Counted from the first letter of the stretch, positions 45,687 through 54,487 are shown. The stretch is DNA of 64,000 nucleotides from Rossellomorea sp. y25 (GCF_038049935.1 NZ_CP145886.1:2550501-2614500), one strand, 5' to 3'. Notes: generated by a model not told the origin, from the letters alone. Numbers and translations are program-made.

Positions 45687-46229
45687 ATGAAACGAGCCAT
45701 TCATATTTTCCCACAACTTGAATCAGTAGAAGAAATCCAAAGGATCAGAACAACACACGACCCATTATGGGATAAAATCCCTCCCCACATTACACTCGTT
45801 TTCCCTTTCACTTCAAATTTATCTAACAGTGAAATCATATCACATGTACAAAGCATTGCTAATCGATTGCAACCATTCAGCCTGCTATTAAAAGAAATAA
45901 CAGGGTCCTCTGGTGAATATTTATGTCTTAATGTAAAAAGAGGGAATGATTCCATCATTCATTCACATGATGAACTGTATAAAGGAGTACTAACACCTTT
46001 TCGTAACCCCTCTTTTACGTACATTCCTCATATCACATTGGGGAGGATTGATTTAAAAGAAGAATTCCATCGCGCCTTAAAAGAATATAGAAATTGGAGT
46101 GAAAGTTTCCATACAGAAGTAAAAGAAATCGTTATCGAGGAAATAAATGAACAGGATGTTTCCAATGTAATCAGTGTAATACCACTTTATAGCCAGCACC
46201 ATATTGATAAAGAGAACGGCTGGTTTTGA
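45687..46229 (+). CDS. 2'-5' RNA ligase family protein
   Basis: The ATG at 45687 follows GGAGG by eight bases; an in-frame ATG at 45672 is less likely. The 180-residue protein has the two HxT motifs, PHITLVF (about residue 37) and PHITLGR (about 112), that place two histidines in the 2H phosphoesterase active site. It should act on cyclic phosphate or 2'-5' RNA ends; the true substrate is unknown. It is similar to YjcG-type proteins. Confidence 0.85.
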   Translation: MKRAIHIFPQLESVEEIQRIRTTHDPLWDKIPPHITLVFPFTSNLSNSEIISHVQSIANRLQPFSLLLKEITGSSGEYLCLNVKRGNDSIIHSHDELYKGVLTPFRNPSFTYIPHITLGRIDLKEEFHRALKEYRNWSESFHTEVKEIVIEEINEQDVSNVISVIPLYSQHHIDKENGWF

Positions 46230-46284
46230 ACAAGCCATTTGGTGGAATGTAGAGAATAAGACTTACATAGAAAGGGTCATTGTT

Positions 46285-46692
46285 ATGATAAAAACTCTTA
46301 CAATCGATACAAAAAAGCGCGATGAAATGATTGATATTACCACATATGTCCAAGACATCATCACCAACGCAGAAATGAAGGAAGGTCTTGTGGTGGTTCA
46401 ATCCTTGCACACAACAGCCGGAATCACGGTGAATGAAAATGCCGATCCTGATGTAAAAACAGATTTTCTACGTCGATTAGATGAGGTATATCCATGGGAA
46501 CATACTCTGGATCTTCATGGAGAAGGAAACACAGCCGCCCATTTAAAGACGAGTACGGTCGGCCACTCTCAAACAATCATCGTCACTAATGGTGAACTTC
46601 TTCTGGGAACCTGGCAAGGTATTTACCTTTGTGAATTTGATGGACCGCGTTCAAGAAGAAAAGTTTCGGTTAAAACGATTCAAAGTCAATAA
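46285..46692 (+). CDS. YjbQ/UPF0047-family protein (secondary thiamine-phosphate synthase)
   Basis: The ATG at 46285 after GAAAGGG gives 135 residues. It has the family core: [40 protein letters not shown] and [17 protein letters not shown]. The E. coli protein YjbQ has weak thiamine-phosphate synthase activity. The open frame extends upstream to 46204 without a ribosome site. Confidence 0.85.
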   Translation: MIKTLTIDTKKRDEMIDITTYVQDIITNAEMKEGLVVVQSLHTTAGITVNENADPDVKTDFLRRLDEVYPWEHTLDLHGEGNTAAHLKTSTVGHSQTIIVTNGELLLGTWQGIYLCEFDGPRSRRKVSVKTIQSQ

Positions 46693-46788
46693 TCATACTA
46701 AAGCGAATCGGCTTGAAAAATAGCGATAAGCATAGGGCTCTAACCTCCAAGCATGATGACGACATTAATGATAAATCCTATAGAACGA

Positions 46789-46820
46789 AAAGACTCGAGG
46801 ACGTTTCCTCGAGTCTTTCT
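46789..46820. terminator. Bidirectional terminator
   Basis: AAAGACTCGAGG/CCTCGAGTCTTT arms with a six-base loop lie between the YjbQ-like gene and the convergent DCC-family gene. Confidence 0.85.
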
Positions 46821-47208
46821 ATTCTATAAAACGGTCTTTCATGTTTTGCGAAGGCAGCATACAGGATTCTTGTTTTCCGAACCATTTGTATCTATTTGCG
46901 GCAATCCACCTGTATACCCTGTCCCTTAGGGGCTTGGGAATGATCTTAAACACGCCGAAAAGCTTCCATGGCCATGTTAAATGAGAGCACACCTTTAAAG
47001 CGGCAGTTGATTCAACATACGATTTATGATCGTCGATTAAAACGAAGCTATCTGTCGTTTGAGGAATCTTATGCTTCTTTAATAATTCTTGACCAATTTC
47101 ACTTTGTAAGGAAGCAAATTGAAAGAGTCCCTTTGGATCACGATTTATAATAAACTGTACGCTACTATTACAGAAATTACATATACCATCAAACAAAATA
47201 ATCGCCAT
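46819..47208 (-). CDS. DCC-family thiol-disulfide oxidoreductase (DUF393, YuxK-like)
   Basis: The 129-residue protein carries ILFDGICNFCNSSVQFIINRD near the start, the DxxCxxC-like motif of the DCC family, and LKVCSHLTWPWKLFGVFKIIPKPLRDRVYRWIAANRY near the end. The family is related to thioredoxin-fold enzymes; its substrates are unknown. B. subtilis YuxK is similar. Start at an ATG with TGGTGTGATC, weak. Confidence 0.85.
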   Translation of the reverse strand: MAIILFDGICNFCNSSVQFIINRDPKGLFQFASLQSEIGQELLKKHKIPQTTDSFVLIDDHKSYVESTAALKVCSHLTWPWKLFGVFKIIPKPLRDRVYRWIAANRYKWFGKQESCMLPSQNMKDRFIE

Positions 47209-47292
47209 TAGATCACACCATTCACATCTAATTATAGTAGAATTCTTTACATCACTCTGAGGAGGTAAACGCTCCCGTTCTCACTCACATCT

Positions 47293-47871
47293 TTATTCAT
47301 GCTCCGATAAATGACCTACTTCATTATAAGAATGGACATTCCATCGTTTATTTGTGAAATGGAGATTGGTCAGGCAGCCGTTAAATAGTTTCACGTGGTT
47401 CACACCTACCTCCTCTTTATGAAACTCTCGCAATATTGCACTGATGACCGCACCGTGAGCAACCAGCAATACATTCTGGTCAGGAAACTGATCATGAATC
47501 TCTCTCAGTCCCTCCTGGATCCTATCGATCAACACTTCGTACGATTCCATATTCGGAAAGATAAAATCAGGATATTGCTTTTCTCTTTCTTCACGGGACA
47601 TCCCCTCCCCATCTCCAAAATAACGTTCTTTGAAATGGTCCATCTCAACAATCGGCAATTCCAAGGCTTCATTAATAATGTCTGCCGTTTTCCTGGCTCT
47701 CACCAAAGAAGTAGTAATCAGAACATCCCAATGTGATTTCTCTAGAAATTCTCTGCATTCTTCTGCTTGAAGCTTTCCTGTTTCATTTAATGGAATATCC
47801 GTCTGACCTTGTAATTTCCCATTAAGATTCCAATCAGTTTGACCATGGCGTACTAAACATATATGAGTCAT
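47293..47871 (-). CDS. Histidine phosphatase (phosphoglycerate mutase-like)
   Basis: The 192-residue enzyme opens with ICLVRHGQTDWN, containing the catalytic His in the RHG motif. It has the second conserved His in VAHGAVI (about 140). PhoE/YhfR or CobC-like activity is possible. Substrate unknown. A GGAGT site lies upstream. Confidence 0.88.
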   Translation of the reverse strand: MTHICLVRHGQTDWNLNGKLQGQTDIPLNETGKLQAEECREFLEKSHWDVLITTSLVRARKTADIINEALELPIVEMDHFKERYFGDGEGMSREEREKQYPDFIFPNMESYEVLIDRIQEGLREIHDQFPDQNVLLVAHGAVISAILREFHKEEVGVNHVKLFNGCLTNLHFTNKRWNVHSYNEVGHLSEHE

Positions 47872-47996
47872 TTCATTTACTCCTTCTATTGAAAGCTATA
47901 ATTCTAATAGAATTTATGATATACTATATTACCATTAATAGAGACTATTTCGAAAGTTTTAAATAAATAAGCAGTATAAGGAGTTGGCTGAGGAGA

Positions 47997-48851
47997 ATGA
48001 GAGATGAATTAGTGTATCTAGGACAAGAAATTGTTTCACATAAATCCGATATTGCTCAGGGCGTAATTGAATATCAGGAAAAACGGTATTCTGAACAACT
48101 TAAGTTTTCTGGAGTGAAAATGGAGCAAGTCACGGAATGGAGAATTGAATTAATTCAAATGCTGGGAGAATCTTTACAAGAAGAGCAAAAAGATTCTCTC
48201 ATTAAGATAAGCGAGTGGACACAGAAGGTAGGAAAAATAGCACTTGAAAAAGGCATTCCACTAAATGAATCGCTAAAAACACTATCAGCATTCCGGACTA
48301 CTATTTGGGATATTTTCACTAAACAGATCAGCGATAATCAAATAACAGCCTCTCTTATGCTGCAAGTAAACAAAAAGATTAACCCATTACTGGATGAAAT
48401 TGCTTATCTTTTAAATGAGTTATTTGTAAAGCAGCAAAAAGATCAGCTAGCTCTTATTCATACTGCTATGGATGAACTTTCGGCACCGATTGTGCCGATT
48501 GCAGATAAAATTGCGATTCTTCCTCTCATTGGGGAAATTGACACTCATAGAGCCACGTCTATTATGGAAACGGCTCTAAAGAAAAGCTCTGAACTAGAAT
48601 TGGACTATTTATTTATTGACATATCCGGTGTGGCAATCATGGACACCATGGTTTCTCATAATATTTACCAAATCATCAACGCTTTAAAGATGATGGGAGT
48701 ACAATCGGTATTGACAGGTATCCGACCTGAATTTGCCCATACTTTAGGGAACCTCGGCATTACCTTCGACGACTTAAAAACAAGCTCAAGCTTAAAACAA
48801 GCCCTTGAAGACATCGGATTCACTCAATATGAAGTGGTTCTTCCTCTTTAA
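47997..48851 (+). CDS. RsbR-family STAS protein (stressosome component)
   Basis: The 284-residue protein has an N-terminal globin-like, all-helical region (1-155). The C-terminal STAS domain starts SAPIVPIADKIAILPLIGEID, with the Thr-containing segments DTHRATSIME and DISGVAIMDTMVSHN that match the phosphorylation sites of RsbR and RsbS. RsbR paralogues build the stressosome and regulate SigB. The partners RsbS and RsbT are not next to it, as for RsbRB/RC/RD paralogues in B. subtilis. The ATG is close to its GAGGAGA. Confidence 0.85.
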   Translation: MRDELVYLGQEIVSHKSDIAQGVIEYQEKRYSEQLKFSGVKMEQVTEWRIELIQMLGESLQEEQKDSLIKISEWTQKVGKIALEKGIPLNESLKTLSAFRTTIWDIFTKQISDNQITASLMLQVNKKINPLLDEIAYLLNELFVKQQKDQLALIHTAMDELSAPIVPIADKIAILPLIGEIDTHRATSIMETALKKSSELELDYLFIDISGVAIMDTMVSHNIYQIINALKMMGVQSVLTGIRPEFAHTLGNLGITFDDLKTSSSLKQALEDIGFTQYEVVLPL

Positions 48852-48900
48852 TATAAGACCAGAAGCCATTTGCAGCATGGTTTCTGGTTTTTTGTTACTT

Positions 48901-49395
48901 CTATCCATTCGTTACCCTCTTTATTCTATGGTGAAATAATAGTTGAATACTTTGAACCGCCATGTATATTGGAATGGACCAATACATTTCATATCCTTTA
49001 TCGAAATGAAAAAAGCCAATCTTTAACGTGAACCATTCCATCAAAAGAGAAAAAGATGTCCAAACCAATAAATAAGCAAGATTCATGACCCCTCTTATCT
49101 TTAATTTCTTATAGATGTATATAAAAAAATAACTGTAAGGACCATACATGATATAACTAATAAAATCGATCGCCTGGTAAGCTGAACTATCATTCACATC
49201 GTAAAAATCCCAAGGTGGAATACTGATCGTATGGTCATAAAACATCCCTATTGCTATGCCATAAATAAAGTAACTTAGCCCTTCCAGGAATGGGAATATT
49301 TTTGGAGTAATCCATATTACTATAAGGAGAGCAAGTAGACTAATGATGATAAACCACTCGTTTAAATCAAATGATCTTTCATATATTCTGTCCAC
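48901..49395 (-). CDS. Multi-helix membrane protein, CBO0543-like
   Basis: The GTG start at 49395 follows GGAGGGG by seven bases. The 164-residue protein has four or five hydrophobic helices with the motifs IPPWDFYDVNDSSAYQ and FDFISY-like YDHTI, resembling CBO0543-type proteins. It overlaps the previous gene by 17 bases. Function is unknown. Confidence 0.6.
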   Translation of the reverse strand: MDRIYERSFDLNEWFIIISLLALLIVIWITPKIFPFLEGLSYFIYGIAIGMFYDHTISIPPWDFYDVNDSSAYQAIDFISYIMYGPYSYFFIYIYKKLKIRGVMNLAYLLVWTSFSLLMEWFTLKIGFFHFDKGYEMYWSIPIYMAVQSIQLLFHHRIKRVTNG

Positions 49396-49864
49396 TATTT
49401 TTCCCCTCCTTCTTCTGCATATGATAAAGCCCCTTTCCTATCCCAATACAAATGAATAAATATATTATGTTAATGATGGTTGTATTTAATAGGCTCCATT
49501 GAGGATAATCAAGCGTTTTAAAGTGAATATGAAGGACATCCAAAATAGTGATAAAAAATAAAAGGCTTAAGAAGAATATGATTTTATGAGTTCTTGATCT
49601 GTAATTCAAGTAGCCATTTATCATGATAATTCCAATCAATGGGAAAATACATTCTCGGTTTATCAGTAAGCTAATGAATTGAGTGACATCCTCTGAAGCC
49701 CTAATCCATTCCAGCTTGTTAGTCATAATCGTAATATAATTCGTTGAAACAATCGATAACAACATGAACTGTATGGAATTTGCGGTGAATGAAAGCTTTT
49801 TTTGCATGAAGATCACAATATAAATCAGGATGATTAATATGGAAATAAAGAGAGGAAGCGACAT
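49379..49864 (-). CDS. Multi-helix membrane protein, unknown function
   Basis: The preferred ATG at 49864 follows AAAGGAG by six bases, giving 161 residues with five hydrophobic helices. The sequence has no recognised motif except a size and hydropathy similar to its overlapping partner. The 17-base overlap suggests a translationally coupled two-gene unit encoding a heteromeric membrane complex. Confidence 0.6.
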   Translation of the reverse strand: MSLPLFISILIILIYIVIFMQKKLSFTANSIQFMLLSIVSTNYITIMTNKLEWIRASEDVTQFISLLINRECIFPLIGIIMINGYLNYRSRTHKIIFFLSLLFFITILDVLHIHFKTLDYPQWSLLNTTIINIIYLFICIGIGKGLYHMQKKEGKNSGQNI

Positions 49865-50003
49865 TGATTTCTCCTTTATCTTTTCTCTATATCCTTTCCT
49901 TAACCGCGTCATTACATAACCATTTTTTCCCGATCAGAGAGTTTAGATGTTTGGATTAATTTGCACGGGGAAAATGTAAAAGAAGTATGAAGGAGGTATT
50001 TCG

Positions 50004-50201
50004 ATGAGACATGAACCTATCAATCCACAATATGGTCAAGACGAAATAAAAGAAGTATTTGTTGACGGTTTACAGCGAGACTTATCGCCTGAAGAAGATA
50101 TGCTAATTTCAGGTTGGACTCAAACATTTAACAAAAGCGAACGTGCTACCATCATTAATCTGCTAAAAGAATTACTAAACAAACACAAGAGACATGACTA
50201 A
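50004..50201 (+). CDS. Small soluble protein, 65 residues
   Basis: GAAGGAGGT lies nine bases ahead of the ATG. The acidic, helical protein contains SPEEDMLISGWTQTF and RATIINLLKELLNKH. No family is recognised. Repeats begin immediately after its stop. Confidence 0.6.
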   Translation: MRHEPINPQYGQDEIKEVFVDGLQRDLSPEEDMLISGWTQTFNKSERATIINLLKELLNKHKRHD

Positions 50202-50494
50202 ACCAAAAGCGGAGGCGGCTTGACCAGAGGCGACAAGCATAAGACGGGACTACCGGAAAGGCGTTCTTTGCCTTTTTGGTAGTCCTGGCTTATGACCTCG
50301 AGCCTCTAGCCGCCGGAGCTGGATGAAACCAAAAGCGGAGGCGGCTTGACCAGAGGCGACAAGCATAAGACGGGACTACCGGAAAGGCGTTCTTTGCCTT
50401 TTTGGTAGTCCTGGCTTATGACCTCGAGCCTCTAGCCGCCGGAGCTGGATGAAACCAAAAGCGGAGGCGGCTTGACCAGAGGCGACAAGCATAA
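50201..50494. repeat. 126-bp palindromic repeat, 2.3 tandem copies
   Basis: A unit beginning AACCAAAAGCGGAGG occurs at 50201, 50327 and 50453, an exact period of 126 bases; the third copy is cut after about 42 bases. Each full unit is an imperfect hairpin with stems GGACTACC/GGTAGTCC, CATAAG/CTTATG, AGAGGC/GCCTCT and GCGGC/GCCGC. It is GC-richer than its surroundings. It looks like a mobile palindromic intergenic element known in style from Bacillus genomes. Confidence 0.9.
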
Positions 50495-50521
50495 GCATTC
50501 TATTATTAATGCGAGCATAAT

Positions 50522-50553
50522 GAAAAGGCAAGCCCAAGGGCTTGCCTTTTCAT
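50522..50553 (-). terminator. Terminator hairpin
   Basis: GAAAAGGCAAGCCC/GGGCTTGCCTTTTC forms a perfect stem with a T-rich tail. It follows the 37-residue gene on the minus strand and also fits as a plus-strand terminator. Confidence 0.75.
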
Positions 50554-50571
50554 TTTATAGTAAAGTGTTTC

Positions 50572-50685
50572 TTACATATCACTCGTCAAATCTAGAATTT
50601 TATCAATGTCAACGCGATAGATTGGGCGATTTATATCCTCTTGTCCAAGTTCTACGGTATCTTCTAGTACATCATCAATATTCAT
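50572..50685 (-). CDS. Small acidic protein, 37 residues
   Basis: The ATG at 50685 has GGGGGGT nine bases before it. The product, MNIDDVLEDTVELGQEDI to RVDIDKILDLTSDM, is acidic and helix-forming. A terminator lies just downstream. The family is unknown. The 263 bases beyond its start hold no other gene. Confidence 0.5.
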   Translation of the reverse strand: MNIDDVLEDTVELGQEDINRPIYRVDIDKILDLTSDM

Positions 50686-50948
50686 ACTTTTAAATACCCC
50701 CCAAGTTGTGTTTTAGATCAGAATGTCAATAATTCTCATTACCATTCTTACCATAGAATACGAATGAATGATTTAATTTTTGGGGGTTCTCTTAAATATT
50801 TTTATATCAACATAAACTTTATTAAATTGTATATAATAATCAGAAAGTTGAATAAAATGATGCACTATGTTATGGTTAAAAAACTATTGATTCTACTTAA
50901 ATAATAATAGATAGGTAGAATAGCTTTCTCCTTAAAGGAGGCATTCCA

Positions 50949-51140
50949 ATGAAACGATTTTCTATGCTTCACGTACCTAAGGATTTCAGGCATAGAGGGC
51001 GTCCAGCTGTTACCGTTCACGTTCTACCTGTTCATAAAGAATTTTTCGCAATAGGTAAATCTTTAAAGGGTAACGGTAAAGCTGCCAACAACAATGAAAA
51101 ACTAGCCGCATACTATGCGTATCTAGATACTTTAAAATAA
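50949..51140 (+). CDS. Small basic protein, 63 residues
   Basis: The ATG follows AAAGGAGG by eight bases. The protein is basic with His in the first half (MKRFSMLHVPKDFRHRGRP) and ends in a tyrosine-rich helix (LAAYYAYLDTLK). No known family. A strong terminator follows, so it is a single-gene unit. Confidence 0.6.
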   Translation: MKRFSMLHVPKDFRHRGRPAVTVHVLPVHKEFFAIGKSLKGNGKAANNNEKLAAYYAYLDTLK

Positions 51141-51169
51141 ACGCTTATCTCTATAGAATAAATCATTTA

Positions 51170-51207
51170 AAAAAGCTGATCAGATAGTGTCTGACCAGCT
51201 TTTTTTC
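51170..51207 (+). terminator. Terminator
   Basis: AAAAAGCTG-TCAGA/TCTGA-CAGCTTTTT with one mismatch and a T-run. Confidence 0.8.
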
Positions 51208-51321
51208 CATCTTGAAATGTTCTAATATCCACCAAGCCTTTTTTAAATTAACTGTTATCTAAGTCATTGTTACTATTGATTTAAAGCGAGTGCTGTCCCA
51301 CTGTTCAATTAGAATACTGCT

Positions 51322-51438
51322 TGATTGGAAGGGAATCCGCTCCCTTTCCGCGGATGAACGACCAAGCCTCCTCGCTTCTCTGCGGGCTATTTTCTCACCC
51401 GTTTTTCCGCAGGAGTCTTGCAAATCCCCTTCCAATCA
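51322..51438. repeat. 117-bp inverted-repeat element (MITE-like)
   Basis: Twelve-base perfect termini (TGATTGGAAGGG and complement) bound a 117-base non-coding element with inner GC-rich palindromic parts (CCGCGG, GCGGG, CCCGT, CCGCAGG). It has no ORF. It is unlike the 126-bp repeat. The rest of the 373-base gap between small genes holds only this element. Confidence 0.8.
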
Positions 51439-51513
51439 TTATGAAGAGGAGTTATCAGAGCTGAAATTATAATTGTCCTAAAATAATAATCCATCAGAAA
51501 ACACCCTACACCT

Positions 51514-52059
51514 TTATTTAATTTTATTGAAACATGTTAAATGTTCTTCGGTCAATTTCTCTATGTTTAATTCATTGTTTTTAATTCGATGGATCAATTG
51601 ATGAAACTCAGACTTTGCCAACCTATAATCCTTTTCACAGATTATTTTATTAAGATACGCCTCTTCTAATTCTTGTTGATCTTTTTCTATCAGTTTCCCT
51701 CCTGGAAGAATAATAAGATCCAAAAACAAATCATCCATCCAGGGTCCCCTAGTTGAATCATATCCATTTTCTTTCGTTATATCGATATACCACTGAATAA
51801 CTGATTGATCTTCTTTTAACATAGTAGTAATAGAAAAATGCCGGTGATCAGGAAAGAATTGAAGCCATGAATAGCCATCATCTACAATACATATGGAGTC
51901 ACCCTCATATTGTACATATAGAGGGTGAGCTACCCTGTCGAATTTTATAAGGGAGAGATATCCTTCCAGTTCACCAGTAGATGTGTACTTAACAGAAACC
52001 TCTCTTTCCACTATACGAGACCATCCCTCTCGTGTGCCATATTTCCTTTTTAACAACAC
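51514..52059 (-). CDS. DUF402-family protein
   Basis: The 181-residue protein has the DUF402 pattern: a beta-rich core with ICIVDDGYSWLQFFPDH, then WYIDITKENGY and WMDDLFLDLIILPGG, whose acidic residues bind metal in the nucleoside diphosphatase (Ntdp/FomD) group. A helical C-terminal part follows. It overlaps the Nudix gene by 10 bases, so they are cotranslated, possibly acting on related phosphates. Confidence 0.8.
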   Translation of the reverse strand: MLLKRKYGTREGWSRIVEREVSVKYTSTGELEGYLSLIKFDRVAHPLYVQYEGDSICIVDDGYSWLQFFPDHRHFSITTMLKEDQSVIQWYIDITKENGYDSTRGPWMDDLFLDLIILPGGKLIEKDQQELEEAYLNKIICEKDYRLAKSEFHQLIHRIKNNELNIEKLTEEHLTCFNKIK

Positions 52060-52529
52060 TTCTCACCCTTGGCTATGCATTCATGTTGTTGGAAGTCATT
52101 AAGCATACGCAGATGACTTCTCACCATCGTTGAAGGTAATTCTTCTAGATTATAAAACTTTAGTTGAATGGATTCAGAGTGTTCTGTTTTCATTTCTCCA
52201 TCGTAATCATTTGAAAAGTAGGCTGTGGTGACTACATAAAACTCATCTCCATTTTCAGCTTTAATGTATTGATCCGCACCTGAATATACGTTTAACAAAT
52301 TCAACTTACCTAATGTCAGATTCGTCTCTTCCTTCACTTCTCTTCTCGCCGTCTCTTCCGTTGATTCTGCCAATTCCATCAATCCACCAGGCAGTCCCCA
52401 TGAGCCATTCGGAAATCTCCTTTGCTGCAGAAGCACTTCCTTTCTGTCATTCAAAATAATGACCACCGATCCGACTAAAATAAGAGGGCGCGTACCAACC
52501 ATTGCTCTTAATTCTTCTATGTAACCCAT
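52050..52529 (-). CDS. Nudix hydrolase
   Basis: The 159-residue enzyme has a Nudix box GGLMELAESTEETARREVKEETNL (about residues 46-69). The start follows GAGGAG and the stop overlaps the DUF402 start. Substrate is unknown. Confidence 0.9.
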   Translation of the reverse strand: MGYIEELRAMVGTRPLILVGSVVIILNDRKEVLLQQRRFPNGSWGLPGGLMELAESTEETARREVKEETNLTLGKLNLLNVYSGADQYIKAENGDEFYVVTTAYFSNDYDGEMKTEHSESIQLKFYNLEELPSTMVRSHLRMLNDFQQHECIAKGEKCC

Positions 52530-52580
52530 TGATCAATCTCCTCACTGAAATGAATCTGCTAACGTGAAACACAGACCGAA

Positions 52581-52925
52581 TTAGTCCGTTATATACTGAC
52601 AAGCCTCAAAACCATTTCCATCTAAATCCCAGAACTCAAAAAACGTAACCTCTCCAGCTTCTTTTATCTCTCCAACCTTGACGTCCCTTTCCACAAGCTT
52701 TAACCTAGTCTCTTCCAACGCATCAGAAAAGAGAATCGGCTTGACGGATGAGGGACGTACCTCTCCCTCTTGAACCGTTAGAGTAGAGCCTCCTTGACCT
52801 ATTTGGAACACAACATACTTTCCCGAATCAAAAACTTGCTCAAACCCCAACACCTCTACATACCATTGGGTAGACTTTTTTAAATCTTTTATACATATAT
52901 GGACTGTATCCACTTTAGAAAACAA
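52581..52925 (-). CDS. VOC (glyoxalase-like) protein
   Basis: The 114-residue protein has a paired beta-alpha-beta fold with HICIKDLKKSTQWYVEVLGFEQVF and ends in DLDGNGFEACQYI, the metal-binding motif. Enzyme or antibiotic-binding function cannot be named. GGAGGTATTTC precedes the start. Confidence 0.85.
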   Translation of the reverse strand: MFSKVDTVHICIKDLKKSTQWYVEVLGFEQVFDSGKYVVFQIGQGGSTLTVQEGEVRPSSVKPILFSDALEETRLKLVERDVKVGEIKEAGEVTFFEFWDLDGNGFEACQYITD

Positions 52926-52947
52926 TGAAATACCTCCTTCTTCAACT

Positions 52948-53313
52948 CTAGTTTTTTAATAGTGTTAAGTGCCCGACAATCTCTTTTGCTTCAAACTTTT
53001 CCATTGGCGGGAGTGCCACTACTGTTAAAGATCCCTCTTTAATTTCAGTTAACCCGCTATCGTGAATACTGAAATATCCATCAGCCTCTAATTTCTCCAG
53101 CTCTCCGGCTTTTCCCTTTAGAACAATTTTTTTCATACCTGTTTGCACCCATTCTACAAAGTCTGCTTGTCGATTTTGAAAAGGTGAATCAGATGACATC
53201 ATCGTCAGTGTACTAAGAGTAGCAGCATGGGCCACTTGCGCTGCCGTTTTTCCTTTAGACATATTCAGTTCCTTATTAACAATGAAATATTGAACGAGAT
53301 CACGCTTATTCAT
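52948..53313 (-). CDS. Pth2-type peptidyl-tRNA hydrolase family protein
   Basis: The ATG at 53313 gives 121 residues, with AAGGGA about 11 bases upstream; an in-frame ATG at 53325 is directly on that site. The sequence holds the Pth2 motif MSKGKTAAQVAHAA (about residue 18) and the family segment GLTEIKEGSLTVVALPPMEK. Members release amino acids from stalled peptidyl-tRNA. A Pth2 protein is uncommon in bacteria; some Bacillus have it in addition to PthA. Confidence 0.8.
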   Translation of the reverse strand: MNKRDLVQYFIVNKELNMSKGKTAAQVAHAATLSTLTMMSSDSPFQNRQADFVEWVQTGMKKIVLKGKAGELEKLEADGYFSIHDSGLTEIKEGSLTVVALPPMEKFEAKEIVGHLTLLKN

Positions 53314-53386
53314 TTGTCTAATCATCCCTTTTTATCATTTAATTACCTGTTATTTTACCATGCGAAGGAAAGTACCTCAGTAATAT

Positions 53387-53716
53387 TTACTTCCTTCTTA
53401 GTTTCACATAATCATTTTCAACAGAAACTATTTTAACCTTCTCTCCTATTTTAAAATCTAAATATTGATCACAATCCAGCTTATAGGTGTGCCCGTTATC
53501 AAATTTCATCGAGCATGACGGATCGCTGCTGTTTACATCTATAACCTCACCTGATTTAATTCCTTCCGCTCCTTTTCTATTATTCACCGGAAAATACTTT
53601 TCCTCAATCATTACCCAATCTTCGAGACTGATAACCACCAGCTTCAGAGTAAAGAGCCCCAACAGAAGAACAAGTAACATAATGAGTATTACAAATTTAG
53701 CCCTTAAGCCCATCAT
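53387..53716 (-). CDS. Single-helix membrane protein, unknown function
   Basis: The ATG at 53716 follows AAGGGA by five bases. The 109-residue protein has one N-terminal helix (FVILIMLLVLLLGLFTLKLVV), then a beta-rich outer domain with two cysteines. It resembles small SH3-like membrane proteins. No family named. Confidence 0.55.
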   Translation of the reverse strand: MMGLRAKFVILIMLLVLLLGLFTLKLVVISLEDWVMIEEKYFPVNNRKGAEGIKSGEVIDVNSSDPSCSMKFDNGHTYKLDCDQYLDFKIGEKVKIVSVENDYVKLRRK

Positions 53717-53817
53717 GAGTATCCCTTTCCTTCCATATAAAATCAACAGATGATTATATGTAAGGAATCTGACATACATTCGATCGTTTTGAAGAAAAGT
53801 GGATTATTTTTCCCTTC

Positions 53818-53846
53818 TTGCATTTATTTAAAAATGGTTATAGAAT
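53818..53846 (+). promoter_or_regulatory. Promoter of the tetR-SMR operon
   Basis: TTGCAT (53818-53823), 17 bases, TAGAAT (53841-53846). The operator follows immediately. Confidence 0.6.
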
Positions 53847-53848
53847 AA

Positions 53849-53866
53849 AACTAACGACCGTTAGTT
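53849..53866 (+). promoter_or_regulatory. TetR-family operator palindrome
   Basis: AACTAACG-AC-CGTTAGTT is a perfect 18-bp palindrome lying just after the -10 box and before the tetR ribosome site. This is the expected place for autoregulation by the TetR protein encoded next. Confidence 0.7.
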
Positions 53867-53890
53867 AGTTAAAAAAGAAGGTGAATGAAT

Positions 53891-54487
53891 TTGAAGAATG
53901 ACAATAAACAACTCATCAAAGATGTGGCATTGGATTTATTTGGTCAAAAAGGGTATGAGGATACCTCGTTAACGGAAATTGCAACTGCGGTGGGCATTAA
54001 AAAACCATCTATCTACAACCATTTCCGAAGCAAAGAGGATTTATTTATGGAAGTAATTGAGGATTTAAGTGTGTCGGAAGTAACGGCCTATAAGAGCGCA
54101 GAAGAAAAAATGGATCCTCAAGAACCGCTAACGAATATAAGAACACTCTTTGACTTATTTTGTCAACGATTAGTGACAACTAAAGAAGCACTATTATGGA
54201 AAAGAGTCACATTCTTTCCCCCAGAAGTTTTTAAAGATCTTATTCAAAAACAATTCATTTATTTTGAACAGGTGACAACAGCAATTTTGGTATCAATTTA
54301 CCAGGAAGGCCAAAAACAAAAACTGTTCAGTGAAATCAAGGAAGATGAATTCATTGCCTCCTTTTTATGTTTAGTAGATGGTGTTTTTTTAGAGCATCAT
54401 TATTATACTGAAGAAATTTTCAGACAACGAATTGAATCGGCTTGGAAGGTTTATGAATTAGGTATTTCAAGTCGTAAAGGAGTGTAG
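53891..54487 (+). CDS. TetR-family regulator of the SMR exporter operon (YvdT-like)
   Basis: The TTG at 53891 follows GAAGGTG by seven bases; ATG at 53885 is too close to it. The 198-residue protein has a classic TetR HTH, GYEDTSLTEIATAVGIKKPSIYNHFRSKEDLF, and a helical ligand domain. It is followed by two SMR genes, the yvdT-yvdS-yvdR order of B. subtilis, so the likely role is ligand-responsive repression of the exporter through the palindrome upstream. Confidence 0.85.
   Translation: MKNDNKQLIKDVALDLFGQKGYEDTSLTEIATAVGIKKPSIYNHFRSKEDLFMEVIEDLSVSEVTAYKSAEEKMDPQEPLTNIRTLFDLFCQRLVTTKEALLWKRVTFFPPEVFKDLIQKQFIYFEQVTTAILVSIYQEGQKQKLFSEIKEDEFIASFLCLVDGVFLEHHYYTEEIFRQRIESAWKVYELGISSRKGV

Noticed and set aside
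50201..50494. CRISPR array
   Set aside because: The repeat has a period of 126 bases with no variable spacers and no cas gene nearby. It is a tandem palindromic element.
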